The translations under genes and the position numbers were made by a program. A stretch of 64,000 nucleotides of DNA, from positions 1 through 64,000 of the forward strand of contig NZ_LXER01000001.1 in the NCBI RefSeq assembly GCF_001654925.1, given 5' to 3'. Below the pieces are notes generated by a model, which ran no database searches, was not told the origin of the DNA, and saw nothing but the letters and a program-made list of their open reading frames with translations. The DNA is from Buttiauxella brennerae ATCC 51605. GTDB taxonomy: Bacteria > Pseudomonadota > Gammaproteobacteria > Enterobacterales > Enterobacteriaceae. Position 1 is the stretch's first letter. The number at the start of each line of letters is the position of its first letter. Of this stretch, positions 36,566 to 46,153 are shown piece after piece.

Positions 36566-37996
36566 ATGAAAGTAACGCTGCCCGAATACAGCCGTGCAGG
36601 CGTCATGGTAGTTGGTGATGTGATGCTGGATCGCTACTGGTATGGCCCTACAAGCCGCATCTCCCCGGAAGCTCCGGTACCTGTAGTTAAAGTCGATAAC
36701 ATTGAAGAACGCCCTGGTGGCGCGGCTAACGTGGCAATGAACATTGCTTCTCTGGGCGCGAATTCTCGCCTGGTAGGCCTGACGGGTATTGATGACGCTG
36801 CGCGAGCACTCAGCCAGACGCTGGCCGGTGTGAACGTTAAGTGCGATTTCGTTTCAGTGCCGACTCATCCGACAATCACCAAACTGCGTGTACTTTCCCG
36901 CAACCAACAGCTGATTCGCCTCGATTTTGAAGAAGGCTTTGAAGGTGTTGATCCGGAACCTTTGCACGAGCGTATTAGCCAGGCTTTGCCGCACATTGGC
37001 GCGCTGGTGCTTTCTGACTACGCAAAAGGCGCGCTGGCAAGCGTTCAGCATATGATTAGCCTTGCGCGTGCTGCAAACGTTCCTGTGCTTATCGATCCGA
37101 AAGGAACCGACTTTAATCGCTATCGCGGTGCTACGCTGCTAACGCCAAACCTCTCTGAATTTGAAGCGGTTGTTGGCAAGTGTAAGAACGATGAAGAGCT
37201 GGTGGAACGCGGTATGAAGCTCATTGCTGAATACGATCTTTCTGCTTTGCTGATCACCCGTTCTGAACACGGCATGACGCTGCTGCAACCGGGTATTGAA
37301 CCGTTCCATCTGCCGACGCAGGCGCAAGAAGTTTATGATGTGACCGGTGCCGGTGACACGGTCATTGGCGTACTGGCGGCAACGCTTGCTGCGGGTAATT
37401 CGCTGGAAGAAGCGTGCTACTTTGCCAATGCAGCGGCAGGCGTAGTGGTCGGCAAACTGGGTACTTCGACCGTTTCCCCAATTGAGCTGGAAAACGCAGT
37501 GCGTGGTCGTGCGGATTCAGGTTTTGGCGTGATGACCGAAGCTGAGTTAAAAGTTGCTGTGGCGAACGCGCGTAAACGCGGTGAAAAAGTCGTAATGACT
37601 AACGGCGTTTTCGACATTCTTCACGCAGGCCACGTTTCGTATCTGGCGAACGCACGCAAACTTGGCGACCGCCTGATTGTTGCGGCAAACAGTGATGCTT
37701 CAACCAAACGCCTGAAAGGTGAAACCCGCCCGGTAAACCCGCAGGATCAGCGCATGATCGTGTTAGCAGCACTGGAAGCGGTGGATTGGGTAGTACTGTT
37801 TGAAGAAGATACTCCGCAACGCTTGATTGGCGAGATCTTGCCTGACCTGCTGGTCAAAGGTGGCGATTACAAACCGGATGATATTGCCGGGAGTAAAGAA
37901 GTCTGGGCCAACGGTGGTGAAGTGATGGTGCTGAACTTTGAAGATGGGTGTTCAACCACCAACATCATTAAAAAGATTCAACAAGACAGTCAATAA
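36566..37996 (+). CDS. hldE: Bifunctional heptose 7-phosphate kinase / heptose 1-phosphate adenylyltransferase
   Basis: HldE makes ADP-heptose for the lipopolysaccharide inner core. The 476-residue protein (E. coli 477) fuses a PfkB kinase domain and a cytidylyltransferase-fold domain. The kinase spans about 1-318, with '[20 protein letters not shown]', 'VPVLIDPKG' and the catalytic '[15 protein letters not shown]'. The adenylyltransferase starts about 340, with '[20 protein letters not shown]' (HxGH) and '[18 protein letters not shown]'. A GGAGAG sequence upstream of 36566 supports the start. Confidence 0.98.
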   Translation: MKVTLPEYSRAGVMVVGDVMLDRYWYGPTSRISPEAPVPVVKVDNIEERPGGAANVAMNIASLGANSRLVGLTGIDDAARALSQTLAGVNVKCDFVSVPTHPTITKLRVLSRNQQLIRLDFEEGFEGVDPEPLHERISQALPHIGALVLSDYAKGALASVQHMISLARAANVPVLIDPKGTDFNRYRGATLLTPNLSEFEAVVGKCKNDEELVERGMKLIAEYDLSALLITRSEHGMTLLQPGIEPFHLPTQAQEVYDVTGAGDTVIGVLAATLAAGNSLEEACYFANAAAGVVVGKLGTSTVSPIELENAVRGRADSGFGVMTEAELKVAVANARKRGEKVVMTNGVFDILHAGHVSYLANARKLGDRLIVAANSDASTKRLKGETRPVNPQDQRMIVLAALEAVDWVVLFEEDTPQRLIGEILPDLLVKGGDYKPDDIAGSKEVWANGGEVMVLNFEDGCSTTNIIKKIQQDSQ

Positions 37997-38002
37997 GTAA
38001 CA

Positions 38003-38029
38003 TGCCAGCCCGGTAAATTATTGGGCTGG
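38003..38029. terminator. Terminator between hldE and the SPFH gene
   Basis: An 8-bp GC-rich stem GCCAGCCC / GGGCTGGC with an 11-base loop, followed by TTTATCTTTAT. It lies between convergent genes and could serve both. Confidence 0.75.
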
Positions 38030-38051
38030 CTTTATCTTTATATCCGCAATA

Positions 38052-38957
38052 TTAATGGCCCGCTTTATTTGGCGTGGTATCAATAAACGGTAGTGTGCCG
38101 GTTGGCAGCATCGTTGTTGGCAATACTCCGTTCCAGCGTTCTGCTTTGGTTAATTCAATTAAATTTTGGTTGCTGGCTAAGGCGTCTGCACGGGCTTTGA
38201 TTGCTTCCGCTTCTGCCTGTCCGCGTAGACGAGTCGCTTCGGCTTCGGCTTTTGCATTGGCTAATTGGGCATCGGCTTCTGCCTGCGCTTGAGTGACGCG
38301 GATTTGTGCCTGAACTTGTTCAGTCGCCAGTTCCTGCTCACGTGTTTTGACCTGAACTTCGGCGGTCATCCTGGCTTCCACTGCTTTTTCATACGCATCG
38401 CTGAAGTCGATATTCTCAATCTGCACGCTGTCGATAACAATCGGGCCGATAACGTTTTTCTTTATTGCACTGGAAATTTCATTCACCAGTTGCAAACGAT
38501 GTTGCACTGCGTCAACGGCGGTAAAACCACCGAACACATTCTCAACCTGCGTGGGAACCTGGCGGCTAATTAGACGATCATTAAGTGAAGTCAGATTCTG
38601 ATACTGGCTGTAGACTTTCGTCACGTCTGACGGTGGAACATGCCATGAGACGGAAACCTTCAGTGTCGCGGCTTGCTGGTCTTTGCTATAGGCCTGCAAT
38701 GAATCGTATACCGTAACCTGGCTCTGTACGGAAATAAGTTTTACGCTTTCGAAAAAGGGGATTTTGAAAGAAAGACCAGGTTCGATGGCTTCAATGACCG
38801 CACCATTTCGTAATAACACGCCGCGCTCGGTTTCATCAATGGTGTACCACGACCCGAATGCCATGCCGATAATAACAATGGCCGCCATTGCGCCACCGAT
38901 CATTTTTAATTTTGATCCGGGCGCACCTTTAAAATGCGTCATTAATTGATTTTCCAT
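38052..38957 (-). CDS. SPFH/prohibitin-family membrane protein
   Basis: A 301-residue SPFH (Band 7) protein. The ATG at 38957 follows GGAAGT with good spacing; a GTG 33 bases earlier has no such site. A cytoplasmic N-terminus of about 20 residues leads to one membrane helix (about 21-38, 'IGGAMAAIVIIGMAF'). Then comes the SPFH domain with 'IDETERGVLLRNGAVIEAIEPGLS' and 'VYDSLQAYSKDQQAATLKVSV', and a long helical, alanine- and glutamate-rich arm (about 185-270, repeated 'AEAEA', 'QAEAE'). This fold forms large ring assemblies on membranes. In E. coli the flotillin-like yqiK and its partner yqiJ lie beside hldE; here a shorter prohibitin-like protein stands alone. Its role is unknown. Confidence 0.88.
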   Translation of the reverse strand: MENQLMTHFKGAPGSKLKMIGGAMAAIVIIGMAFGSWYTIDETERGVLLRNGAVIEAIEPGLSFKIPFFESVKLISVQSQVTVYDSLQAYSKDQQAATLKVSVSWHVPPSDVTKVYSQYQNLTSLNDRLISRQVPTQVENVFGGFTAVDAVQHRLQLVNEISSAIKKNVIGPIVIDSVQIENIDFSDAYEKAVEARMTAEVQVKTREQELATEQVQAQIRVTQAQAEADAQLANAKAEAEATRLRGQAEAEAIKARADALASNQNLIELTKAERWNGVLPTTMLPTGTLPFIDTTPNKAGH

Positions 38958-39264
38958 TTTTACTTCCGTTGTAGACGTTCTGAATATCACATTAGAAAAA
39001 TGTAGGCTTCTTGCAGTCTATTTTGCTGCGGAGGAGGATTGTGAAATGTATGAAAATTAAGAAATTAAATCAACGGATAGCCAGATCAAGGGATTGATGC
39101 GTGAGGCACATTAACCTTCAAAAACAAATGGTTATTTTTTTGTTGTGTATTTAATGAGACATTTTAGGATAAATCAAAGTAGGGGCGATTTAATAAATGA
39201 TTAACGCGGATTATAAATTCTGAATAATAAATTTACGAACTTGATAAATAGTAAATTTATTATA
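38958..39264. other. AT-rich gap upstream of the SPFH gene
   Basis: A 307-base stretch with no recognised gene. It must contain the SPFH promoter on the minus strand. A very strong Shine-Dalgarno-like sequence, GGAGGAGG (39030-39037), precedes a 15-codon plus-strand frame (ATG at 39050, stop ending 39097), rich in lysine and arginine. This could be a small protein gene or chance. Confidence 0.35.
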
Positions 39265-39292
39265 ATGACACTCCTGAAAACAGGAGTGTCAT
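39265..39292 (-). terminator. Hairpin terminator after ubiK
   Basis: A perfect 12-bp stem ATGACACTCCTG / CAGGAGTGTCAT with an AAAA loop, 16 bases past the ubiK stop. The trailing sequence on the minus strand is AT-rich (TATAATAAATTT) but lacks a long U-run. Confidence 0.65.
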
Positions 39293-39307
39293 GGCAGCCG
39301 TTACTTA

Positions 39308-39577
39308 CTATTGTGAGTCCACTGGCTGAGTCGGAGCTGTACGGCTTTCCAGTTCGCTCAAACGCTGCTCCAGCAACGCCAGTTTTTCTCGGGTGCGCAG
39401 CAGTACTTGAGTCTGCACATCAAACTCCTCGCGGCTCACCAGATCCAGACGGGTTAACTGTGACTGCAAAACCTGACGCACTTTCTTCTCGACATCATCC
39501 CCGAATTCACGAATCCCTTTCGGCATTGACTCGTGGACCTGGCGTGCGATCTGTTCAATTTTTTTCGGGTCAATCAT
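39308..39577 (-). CDS. ubiK: Ubiquinone biosynthesis accessory factor UbiK
   Basis: UbiK (YqiC, BMFP family) forms a coiled-coil trimer that helps the soluble Ubi complex work, probably with UbiJ and lipid. From ATG 39577 the protein has 89 residues, beginning '[20 protein letters not shown]' as in E. coli, with GGAAG as ribosome site. A start at 39589 would add four residues and lacks such a site. The amphipathic N-terminal helix is followed by the coiled coil '[20 protein letters not shown]' (about residues 51-70). The C-terminal tail is shorter than in E. coli (96 residues). Divergent from the ribB riboswitch. Confidence 0.94.
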   Translation of the reverse strand: MIDPKKIEQIARQVHESMPKGIREFGDDVEKKVRQVLQSQLTRLDLVSREEFDVQTQVLLRTREKLALLEQRLSELESRTAPTQPVDSQ

Positions 39578-39712
39578 AGCGGCTTCCATAATCTTACGGG
39601 ATTGTCTTACGGTATTAGCATTAATTGTAATGCCTGTGAGGCTCGTTAGAAACCCGAAATGTTATAAGGTTTGGCGTTGCCAGAGAAAATCATCGGCGTT
39701 ATAGTAAGTCTG

Positions 39713-39859
39713 CTTATTCTCAGGGCGGGGTGTAACTCCCCACCGGCGGTAAATCAGCGAACGCTGAAAGCCCGCGAGCGCTCCAGAGCAATCTGGAGGT
39801 CAGCAGATCCGGTGTAATTCCGGAGCCGACGGTTAAAGTCCGGATGGGAGAGAGTAACG
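39713..39859 (+). ncRNA. FMN riboswitch (RFN element) of ribB
   Basis: All conserved RFN blocks are present in order: CTCAGGGCGGGG, CCCACCGGCGGTAA, AGCCCGCGAGCG, GGTCAGCAGATCCGGTG, CCGGAGCCGACGG and the closing GGATGGGAGAGAG. The helices around the FMN pocket pair as in the family. When FMN is abundant the riboswitch lowers ribB expression, in E. coli through both termination and translation. About 95 bases lie between its end and the ribB start. Confidence 0.97.
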
Positions 39860-39955
39860 ACTAAGCTCAAGCTTTTAAGCCTGCTCACGTTATTTTTATA
39901 GCTCCTAAGACTGCCCTGATTCTGGTAACCATAATTTTAATGAGGTTTTTTTACC

Positions 39956-40609
39956 ATGAATCAGACGCTCCTTTCTGCATTTGGCACCCCTACACAACGC
40001 GTTGAACATGCTCTTGAAGCACTGCGTGAAGGCCGCGGGGTAATGGTTCTTGACGACGAAGATCGCGAGAACGAAGGCGACATGATTTTCCCAGCGGAAA
40101 CCATGACCGTTGAGCAAATGGCTCTGACCATTCGCCACGGTAGCGGTATTGTTTGCCTGTGCCTGACCGAAGAACGCCGTAAACAACTCGAATTGCCAAT
40201 GATGGTTGAGAACAACACCAGTGCCTATGGCACAGGGTTTACTGTGACTATCGAAGCTGCAAGCGGTGTGACTACCGGTGTTTCTGCTGCAGACCGTATT
40301 ACGACTGTGCGTGCCGCGATTGCTGATGGCGCAAAACCAAGCGACCTGAACCGCCCGGGCCATGTGTTCCCGCTGCGTGCTCAGCCTGGTGGCGTGTTAA
40401 CTCGCGGTGGCCACACTGAAGCAACCATTGATTTGGTCACGCTTGCGGGTTTCAAACCTGCGGGTGTGTTGTGCGAGTTGACCAACGATGATGGCAGCAT
40501 GGCGCGTGCACCAGAGTGCATCACCTTTGCCCGCCAGCACAATATGGCTGTTGTGACAATTGAAGACCTGGTGGAATACCGTCAGGCTCACGAACGCAAA
40601 GCCAGCTAG
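39956..40609 (+). CDS. ribB: 3,4-dihydroxy-2-butanone 4-phosphate synthase
   Basis: RibB converts ribulose 5-phosphate to 3,4-dihydroxy-2-butanone 4-phosphate and formate for riboflavin synthesis. The 217-residue protein (E. coli length) has the acidic metal-binding loop '[17 protein letters not shown]' (about residues 31-47), '[15 protein letters not shown]' and the substrate loop '[20 protein letters not shown]'. It is controlled by the FMN riboswitch just upstream and is preceded by TGAGG at 39940-39944. No other rib gene is adjacent. Confidence 0.98.
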   Translation: MNQTLLSAFGTPTQRVEHALEALREGRGVMVLDDEDRENEGDMIFPAETMTVEQMALTIRHGSGIVCLCLTEERRKQLELPMMVENNTSAYGTGFTVTIEAASGVTTGVSAADRITTVRAAIADGAKPSDLNRPGHVFPLRAQPGGVLTRGGHTEATIDLVTLAGFKPAGVLCELTNDDGSMARAPECITFARQHNMAVVTIEDLVEYRQAHERKAS

Positions 40610-40627
40610 CTCTCGCTAAAAAGCAAA

Positions 40628-40660
40628 AAGCCCGGTTTTTCTACACCGGGCTTCTTTTTT
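40628..40660. terminator. Terminator between ribB and zupT
   Basis: A 9-bp stem AAGCCCGGT / ACCGGGCTT with an eight-base loop, then CTTTTTT on the plus strand; AAAAAG on the other side gives a U-run for the minus strand too. It serves both convergent genes. Confidence 0.85.
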
Positions 40661-41426
40661 AGCCGATTCCGTTGCTTTGTAGCAGCGTCAGACTAAACCC
40701 CATCACCGCCATACCGCAAAGAATGCCGTAACTCGGATTGTTATGCGGGTCGATTTCTTTTGCGAGCGGCATCAGTTCATCGACTGACAACGCCACCATA
40801 ATGCCCGCGACGGCAGCCATAATTGCTGCCATTAAAACAGGCGAAATCATCGGGCCTAAGATCAGCCAGGCCAACACGCCCCCCAGAATTTCTGCCAGCC
40901 CGGAAATCCCTGCCCAGAAGATAGCTTTGCGCTTTGAACCCGTAGCCGCGTAGACCGGGCCTGCCACAGCCAAACCTTCAGGAATATTGTGCAATGCCAC
41001 TGCGAGCGCGATCCCCATGCCTAATTCCAGGTTGCTGCTGGCGGTAACAAAGGTCGCCACACCTTCCGGGAAGTTATGTAGGCTAATACCAAGAGTCAGC
41101 AACAAGGCGGTGCGGCGTAAATTACGCGGCTGCGGTTTGCTGTCCATTAAATCTTGTGGATGCGCATGGGGCAGGGCGCGGTCGAGCGCGAAATAGCCCA
41201 GCAAACCCAGCATAAACATGCCATAACCCAGTACCGGCGACATTCCCTCGGTGTGAAGTGCGGCAGGCAGCATTTCCATAAGCGAGATAAGCAACATAAT
41301 GCCCGCTGCAAAGCCGAGAGAAAATGCCAGCACACGGTTTGATGGCTTCTGGCCGAGCACGCCAAGAAAAGCACCAATAAAAGTGGCTCCCCCTGCTAAT
41401 AGGGTCAGGATCAAGGGTACTGACAT
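40659..41426 (-). CDS. zupT: Zinc/divalent metal transporter ZupT (ZIP family)
   Basis: ZupT imports zinc, and also iron, manganese and cobalt, across the inner membrane. The 255-residue protein (E. coli 257) has eight membrane segments and the two ZIP metal-site motifs '[12 protein letters not shown]' (about residues 117-128) and '[13 protein letters not shown]' (about 144-156). A histidine-bearing loop, 'LPHAHPQDL', lies after helix 3. The start follows AAGGAG with good spacing. A Fur-type sequence lies directly upstream, at 41441-41459. Confidence 0.97.
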   Translation of the reverse strand: MSVPLILTLLAGGATFIGAFLGVLGQKPSNRVLAFSLGFAAGIMLLISLMEMLPAALHTEGMSPVLGYGMFMLGLLGYFALDRALPHAHPQDLMDSKPQPRNLRRTALLLTLGISLHNFPEGVATFVTASSNLELGMGIALAVALHNIPEGLAVAGPVYAATGSKRKAIFWAGISGLAEILGGVLAWLILGPMISPVLMAAIMAAVAGIMVALSVDELMPLAKEIDPHNNPSYGILCGMAVMGFSLTLLQSNGIG

Positions 41427-41440
41427 TTATCACTCCTTTT

Positions 41441-41459
41441 GATAATGATTCTCATTCAT
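41441..41459. promoter_or_regulatory. Fur-box-like sequence ahead of zupT
   Basis: The 19 bases starting GATAATGATTCTCATT agree with the Fur consensus (GATAATGAT-A-ATCATTATC) at about 14 of 19 positions, with the first nine perfect. It lies 15 bases from the zupT start codon, close to where zupT transcription should begin. Repression by Fur-Fe2+ is inferred; the related regulator MntR or chance are alternatives. Confidence 0.5.
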
Positions 41460-41625
41460 ATTAATGGGCGATGTGATAAAAATCGAGAGCCAGTTGAGAA
41501 GCTTTACACATCGCTTACATTCAAATTTCCTGAAGATCTTCATCATGCTTATCTGAGTTCTTCAAAACACAAAAGCGCGTACTGTGGTGTTTATAAACTG
41601 AATGACCTGATTAAAGGACACCACC

Positions 41626-42414
41626 ATGACAACTCAACGAATGCCTGCGCTGTTCCTCGGACACGGTAGCCCAATGAACGTGCTGGAAGATAACCAATAT
41701 ACCCAGGCCTGGCGCCATTTGGGAGAGACGTTACCGCGGCCAAAAGCAATTGTGGTGATATCTGCGCACTGGTTCACTAAAGGCACGGGTGTTACGGCAA
41801 TGGAAACGCCAAAAACTATCCATGACTTCGGTGGTTTCCCGCAGGCGCTCTACGATACTCATTACCCGGCACCGGGTTCCCCTGCGCTTGCACAACAGTT
41901 AGTTGACCTTCTGGCACCCGTTCCGGTGATGCAAGACAAAGAAGCCTGGGGATTTGACCACGGCTCCTGGGGCGTGCTTATTAAGATGTACCCGAATGCC
42001 GATATTCCAATGGTGCAACTCAGTATCGATAGCACTAAACCGGCGGCATGGCATTTTGAGATTGGCCGCAAGCTGGCGACATTGCGCGATCAGGGCATCA
42101 TGCTCATTGCCAGTGGTAACGTGGTTCATAACCTGAGAACTGCGCGCTGGCACGGTGAAAACACGCCATATCCATGGGCTGAGTCATTTAACCAATACGT
42201 TAAAGACAATCTCACCTGGCTTGGGCCGGTAGCCGAACACCCACTGGTTAATTACCTGGAACATGAAGGCGGATCGTTATCTAACCCAACAGCGGATCAC
42301 TACCTGCCGTTGTTGTATGTTCTCGGGGCATGGGATGGCAAAGAGCCAATTACGCTGCCGACAGACGGTATTGAGATGGGATCGTTGAGTATGCTTTCTG
42401 TTGTTGTCGGATAA
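41626..42414 (+). CDS. ygiD: Extradiol dioxygenase YgiD (4,5-DOPA dioxygenase family)
   Basis: YgiD belongs to the LigB-fold class III extradiol dioxygenases; the E. coli enzyme converts DOPA to 4,5-seco-DOPA in vitro, though its natural substrate is uncertain. The 262-residue protein shows conserved metal and active-site histidines in 'FLGHGSPMNVL' (H14), 'VISAHWFTKG' and 'IASGNVVHNLR', with 'WGFDHGSWGVL' in the middle. The start follows AAAGGAC. Divergent from zupT, with the Fur-like box between them nearer to zupT. Confidence 0.95.
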   Translation: MTTQRMPALFLGHGSPMNVLEDNQYTQAWRHLGETLPRPKAIVVISAHWFTKGTGVTAMETPKTIHDFGGFPQALYDTHYPAPGSPALAQQLVDLLAPVPVMQDKEAWGFDHGSWGVLIKMYPNADIPMVQLSIDSTKPAAWHFEIGRKLATLRDQGIMLIASGNVVHNLRTARWHGENTPYPWAESFNQYVKDNLTWLGPVAEHPLVNYLEHEGGSLSNPTADHYLPLLYVLGAWDGKEPITLPTDGIEMGSLSMLSVVVG

Positions 42415-42416
42415 GA

Positions 42417-42439
42417 AAAGGCGCGATTTTCGCGCCTTT
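42417..42439. terminator. Bidirectional terminator between ygiD and ygiC
   Basis: A perfect 10-bp stem AAAGGCGCGA / TCGCGCCTTT with a three-base loop, two bases after the ygiD stop and six before the end of ygiC on the other strand. T-rich ends on both sides are short. Confidence 0.75.
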
Positions 42440-42445
42440 AACTCG

Positions 42446-43606
42446 TTACTCTACAAACACATGCGGGTAAAAACGCGAAAGATCCTGTGTGATTAATTCG
42501 CGATCTTCACGAATACCGATCCCTGCCGGTTGATCGTTGATCAGCCAGCTTCCGATCAGCACGTAACTATCGCCAAATTTAGGCAACTGATAGAACTCCT
42601 GCACGATCATGCCTTCATCGCCGTACGGGCCATCGACACGGGCAATTTCTTCGCCGTTTTCGATGATCTTCACGTTCGCACCTTCGCGAGAGAAGATAGG
42701 CTTCACGACATACTTATCCATCTCAGGATAGTTATCTTCGGCGAAATAAGCTGCCAACAAGTTTGGATGATTCGGGAACATTTCCCACAGCATTGGCAGT
42801 AATGCTTTGTTGGAGATAATGCTCTTCCAGGCAGGTTCCAGCCAACGCACGCCAGCATCTTCAAGCTTGGTGGAGAACATTTCACGCAGCATGAATTCCC
42901 ACGGATAGAGCTTGAACAGGTTGCTGATAACCTGATCCTGCACATCCGTGAACTGGCCTTTCTCGCCCAGACCAATTTCTTCCATGTAAACAAATTCGCT
43001 CGCCACTTCAGCTTCGGCTGCACAGTCTTGTAAATACTGGACAGTACCGCGATCTTCTACGGTGTCCTGACAGCAGGCGAAATGCACCAGGTTGAAACCG
43101 TGCTGCTGTTTTAATTCAGCAAAACGCTCAATGATCTTCTCTTGCAGGCTGTTGAATTGATCGCTTCCCGCAGGCAAATTCCCAGCCTGAACCTGGTCTT
43201 CAAGCCAGATCCACTGGAAGAATGCCGCTTCGTATAAAGACGTTGGCGTATCGGCATTGTTTTCCAGAAGCTTAGGTTCACCAATGCCATCCCACGCGAT
43301 ATCCAGGCGTGAGTAAAGTGACGGCTGTTGCGTGCGCCAGGACTGACGCACAAATTCCCAGGTGTGTTTAGGAATGCGGAATTTCGCCAGCAGCTCATCG
43401 CTGCTCACGACTTTTTCCACAACCTTCAGGCACATCTGGTGCAATTCAGCGGTGACTTCTTCCAGGCGTTCAACCTGCGGAAGAGTCAATTTGTAATAAG
43501 CATCTTCACACCAGTAGGGTTCGCCATACATGGTGTGAAAATTAAAACCATATTCTGTGGCTTTCTCGCGCCAGTCCGGGCGCTCAGTAATCGCAATTCT
43601 TTCCAT
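42446..43606 (-). CDS. ygiC: Glutathionylspermidine synthase-like ATP-grasp protein YgiC
   Basis: A 386-residue protein with the ATP-grasp fold of the synthetase half of glutathionylspermidine synthase, but without the amidase half. Blocks: '[19 protein letters not shown]' at the N-terminus, '[20 protein letters not shown]' and '[17 protein letters not shown]' (about residues 98-135), '[13 protein letters not shown]' and '[21 protein letters not shown]' near the end. It probably ligates a peptide to an amine, with unknown substrate. It lies six bases downstream of ygiB and is co-transcribed with it; both follow tolC on the same strand, as in E. coli, where this group is stress-responsive. Confidence 0.95.
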   Translation of the reverse strand: MERIAITERPDWREKATEYGFNFHTMYGEPYWCEDAYYKLTLPQVERLEEVTAELHQMCLKVVEKVVSSDELLAKFRIPKHTWEFVRQSWRTQQPSLYSRLDIAWDGIGEPKLLENNADTPTSLYEAAFFQWIWLEDQVQAGNLPAGSDQFNSLQEKIIERFAELKQQHGFNLVHFACCQDTVEDRGTVQYLQDCAAEAEVASEFVYMEEIGLGEKGQFTDVQDQVISNLFKLYPWEFMLREMFSTKLEDAGVRWLEPAWKSIISNKALLPMLWEMFPNHPNLLAAYFAEDNYPEMDKYVVKPIFSREGANVKIIENGEEIARVDGPYGDEGMIVQEFYQLPKFGDSYVLIGSWLINDQPAGIGIREDRELITQDLSRFYPHVFVE

Positions 43607-43612
43607 AATTTC

Positions 43613-44287
43613 TTAGCCACCCATGGAGCGAGAAGAACCTGTTGCGCTGTTGCTGCGCTGCATCGTTGATTGCTTAGCGACGGAGTCGCCGAAGCCGCCA
43701 CGCGTTACTGTGCTGGTGGTGGCTGGTTTTGGTGCCATTGCCGTTTTTGGAACGGTGGTTGTGCGGCCTGGTGTTGCCGCGCCATAGCTCTTACCGCTGG
43801 CATCAGCATATTTGCCGTAAGCCGGGCTTGCCGGGTTCTTTGAGCTAAATAGCGGTTGTTGCGCGAAGCCCGCACCGCCACCCATCAGACGACCCATCAT
43901 GTAACCCGCCATCAGTGGCATCCAGAAGCTGCCACTTTGTTGTGGCTGAGCCTGAGCTTGTTCACCTGCCATGCTGGCTTGTGCAGGCGCTTGCTGGCAT
44001 TGGCCTTCACCAAACTCAGCAATACATTCTTCGCGTGAAGCGTATTTAGGTGCAGTACGTTCTGCTTCTTTCAGCGCGCTGTTAAAGGCAGTTGTACATT
44101 CAGCACTTTTGCCTGGATTGGCTTGTGAGCAGTCATCCGCGTTTTGATACATGGAAACTGTTTCGTCATTTTGTTCGCAACCGGCAAGCATAAACACAGC
44201 GGTAACCGCCAGTGCGACCGGCGTCAAATGGCGTGCGTTCCAGCTTTTGCGGAACGATGCGTGGTTTATGATTTTTGTCCGTTTCAT
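43613..44287 (-). CDS. ygiB: DUF1190 lipoprotein YgiB
   Basis: A 224-residue protein (E. coli 223) of the DUF1190 family, function unknown. The N-terminal signal ends in a lipobox 'MLAGC' with the lipidated cysteine at residue 37, so it is predicted to be a lipoprotein. Cysteines in '[20 protein letters not shown]' and '[16 protein letters not shown]' may form disulfides. The C-terminus is low in complexity, rich in glycine, serine and threonine ('[20 protein letters not shown]'). Operon with ygiC. Confidence 0.94.
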   Translation of the reverse strand: MKRTKIINHASFRKSWNARHLTPVALAVTAVFMLAGCEQNDETVSMYQNADDCSQANPGKSAECTTAFNSALKEAERTAPKYASREECIAEFGEGQCQQAPAQASMAGEQAQAQPQQSGSFWMPLMAGYMMGRLMGGGAGFAQQPLFSSKNPASPAYGKYADASGKSYGAATPGRTTTVPKTAMAPKPATTSTVTRGGFGDSVAKQSTMQRSNSATGSSRSMGG

Positions 44288-44446
44288 TGTTCTGTCCTGA
44301 GCCCAGTGGTTATGGTGCTTAGAATAGGGGATGAATGGTTGAAATTAAAGCGATGACGGCAGTTTGGAGGGGGATCTTTACTTTGCCTTACGTTCGAATG
44401 CGTAAGTTGTGACGGGGGCGTGTTGCCACGCCCCACAAAACTATGA

Positions 44447-45940
44447 TCAGTTACCGAATGGGTTAGCTGATTTATTACCTGTTGCTGACACTGGAGTCGC
44501 TTTTGCGGGCGTCGCAGGCTCAGTGGTGGCGGCAGTATCGGCTGAGTAGCCATCTGCACGAGCATTCTGGTCTGGCGTTTCTGGAGCAACACTTTCAGCG
44601 GTAGTTGGAACAGGTTTGCCCAACGTTCCGTTCAACGCAACCAGGTCTTGTTCGTTAAGCGTACCCAGTGCTGATTTAATATTCAGCTGGTTGATCAGGT
44701 AGTTATAACGAGCGCTGGAGAGCTGTTGTTTAGCGTTGTACAACGTAGTTGTCGCATCCAACACATCAACGATGGTACGAGTACCCACAGAGTAACCTGC
44801 TTCCATTGCATCTAAAGAGCTTTGGGCAGACACAACCGCTTGTTTGTAAGCGTTGATGGTGCTGATTGACGCGTTCACGTTGTTAAACGAAGAACGAACC
44901 GTTTGTACAACGCTACGGTGCGCGCTTTCCAGCTGCTCACTTGCGCCAACAAAGTTGTATTGCGCTTGTTTCACCTGGGAAGTCACAGAACCGCCGCTAT
45001 ACAGTGGCAACGAGAAGTTTATGCCGATTTTGTTCTGGCCAATGTTGCTGTCGTTATATGCCTGGCTGCTGGTGGTGGTTTTAGAACCACTATAAGTGGT
45101 ATCAGATACGCCAGTAGAAGCGGTTAAGCCAACAGTTGGCATATGGCCAGTTTCAGCGTAGCGGATTTGCTCACGAGCTAAGTCCTGAGACAGACGCGCT
45201 TGCAACAATGCCAGGTTGCGCTTTTCTGCATCTTTCAGCAGGTTATTCACGGCATCAGGCTTGTTGGTTTTAAAACCGTCAACATTCAGTGAAGCCAGAG
45301 ACGGGTAGTAGTTACCGGTGACCTGGCGCAGCGTTTCTACTGAGTTGTCCAGATTGTTACGTGCGGTCACTTCGTCTGCTAATACGCTATCGTATTGTGC
45401 ACGGGCGTTCTGTACGTCAGTAATGGCGACCAGGCCTACGTTAAAGCGCTGCGTGGTTTGGTCTAACTGGCGATAAATAGCCTGTTTCTGTGCTTCAGTG
45501 AAGGACAGCGCATCAATGGCGCTCAGCACGTTAAAATAGGCTGTTGCAGTATTCAGAATCAGGGTTTGTTGGTCTGTCTGATAAGTGACGTCTTGAATAC
45601 CGGCTGATTTTTCTTGCAGGGTCAGCGCACGCCATTTTGACATATCAAAAATGGTTTGCGTCAATTGCAAAGAACCACTGGTTTGGCTGGAATCGATGCC
45701 ATTCGAATCACTAAACCCATTGGTGTATTCATAATCAGCACCAAGGCCGAGCTGTGGCAGTAATGGACTGCGTGCTTCGTTAATTTTTTCGAATGCGGCA
45801 TCACGGTCAGCAGCGGATTTACGCAAGTCCGGGTTGCTTAAACGTGCCTGCTGATAAACCTGCATTAGGTTTTCTGCCTGGCTCATGGCACTGAAACCCG
45901 TTAGGCTCAGACCGATAAGAATTGGGAGCAGTTTCTTCAT
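44447..45940 (-). CDS. tolC: Outer membrane efflux channel TolC
   Basis: TolC is the trimeric outer-membrane channel-tunnel shared by AcrAB and other efflux pumps and by type I secretion. The ATG at 45940 ('MKKLLPILIGLSLTGFSAMS') has AAGGA six bases upstream; an ATG six bases earlier touches that site and is less likely. The 497-residue precursor has a signal peptide cut after 'SQA' (about residue 22), then two internally repeated halves of strands and long helices ('DLRKSAADRDAAFEKINEAR', 'LTLQEKSAGIQDVTYQTDQQ'). The periplasmic C-terminal tail, rich in alanine, threonine and proline, is slightly longer than in E. coli (493). Divergent from nudF. Confidence 0.98.
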   Translation of the reverse strand: MKKLLPILIGLSLTGFSAMSQAENLMQVYQQARLSNPDLRKSAADRDAAFEKINEARSPLLPQLGLGADYEYTNGFSDSNGIDSSQTSGSLQLTQTIFDMSKWRALTLQEKSAGIQDVTYQTDQQTLILNTATAYFNVLSAIDALSFTEAQKQAIYRQLDQTTQRFNVGLVAITDVQNARAQYDSVLADEVTARNNLDNSVETLRQVTGNYYPSLASLNVDGFKTNKPDAVNNLLKDAEKRNLALLQARLSQDLAREQIRYAETGHMPTVGLTASTGVSDTTYSGSKTTTSSQAYNDSNIGQNKIGINFSLPLYSGGSVTSQVKQAQYNFVGASEQLESAHRSVVQTVRSSFNNVNASISTINAYKQAVVSAQSSLDAMEAGYSVGTRTIVDVLDATTTLYNAKQQLSSARYNYLINQLNIKSALGTLNEQDLVALNGTLGKPVPTTAESVAPETPDQNARADGYSADTAATTEPATPAKATPVSATGNKSANPFGN

Positions 45941-46153
45941 TTGCATTCCTTGTTGTGAAGCAGAAATTGTTTGTTAGCGCTGACAAGAGCCGAAAATGAT
46001 CGCCGATTCTAGCAGAGTCTGCCAGCTGGGCTGCTTGGCGTAATGTGCCATCTGCCCTTAATTTTCATCAATCTACCATATTGGAAATGAAACGGCAGTC
46101 ATACAGACTTGAATTGAGCCATTTCATGACCATAAAAATATCAGGAACCCCCC

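Noticed and set aside
44284-44592. Minus-strand frame of 102 codons between ygiB and tolC, at the place of the old E. coli annotation ygiA
   Set aside because: It overlaps the tolC 3' end out of frame, has no family resemblance and a proline/glutamine-rich random look; most likely a phantom gene.
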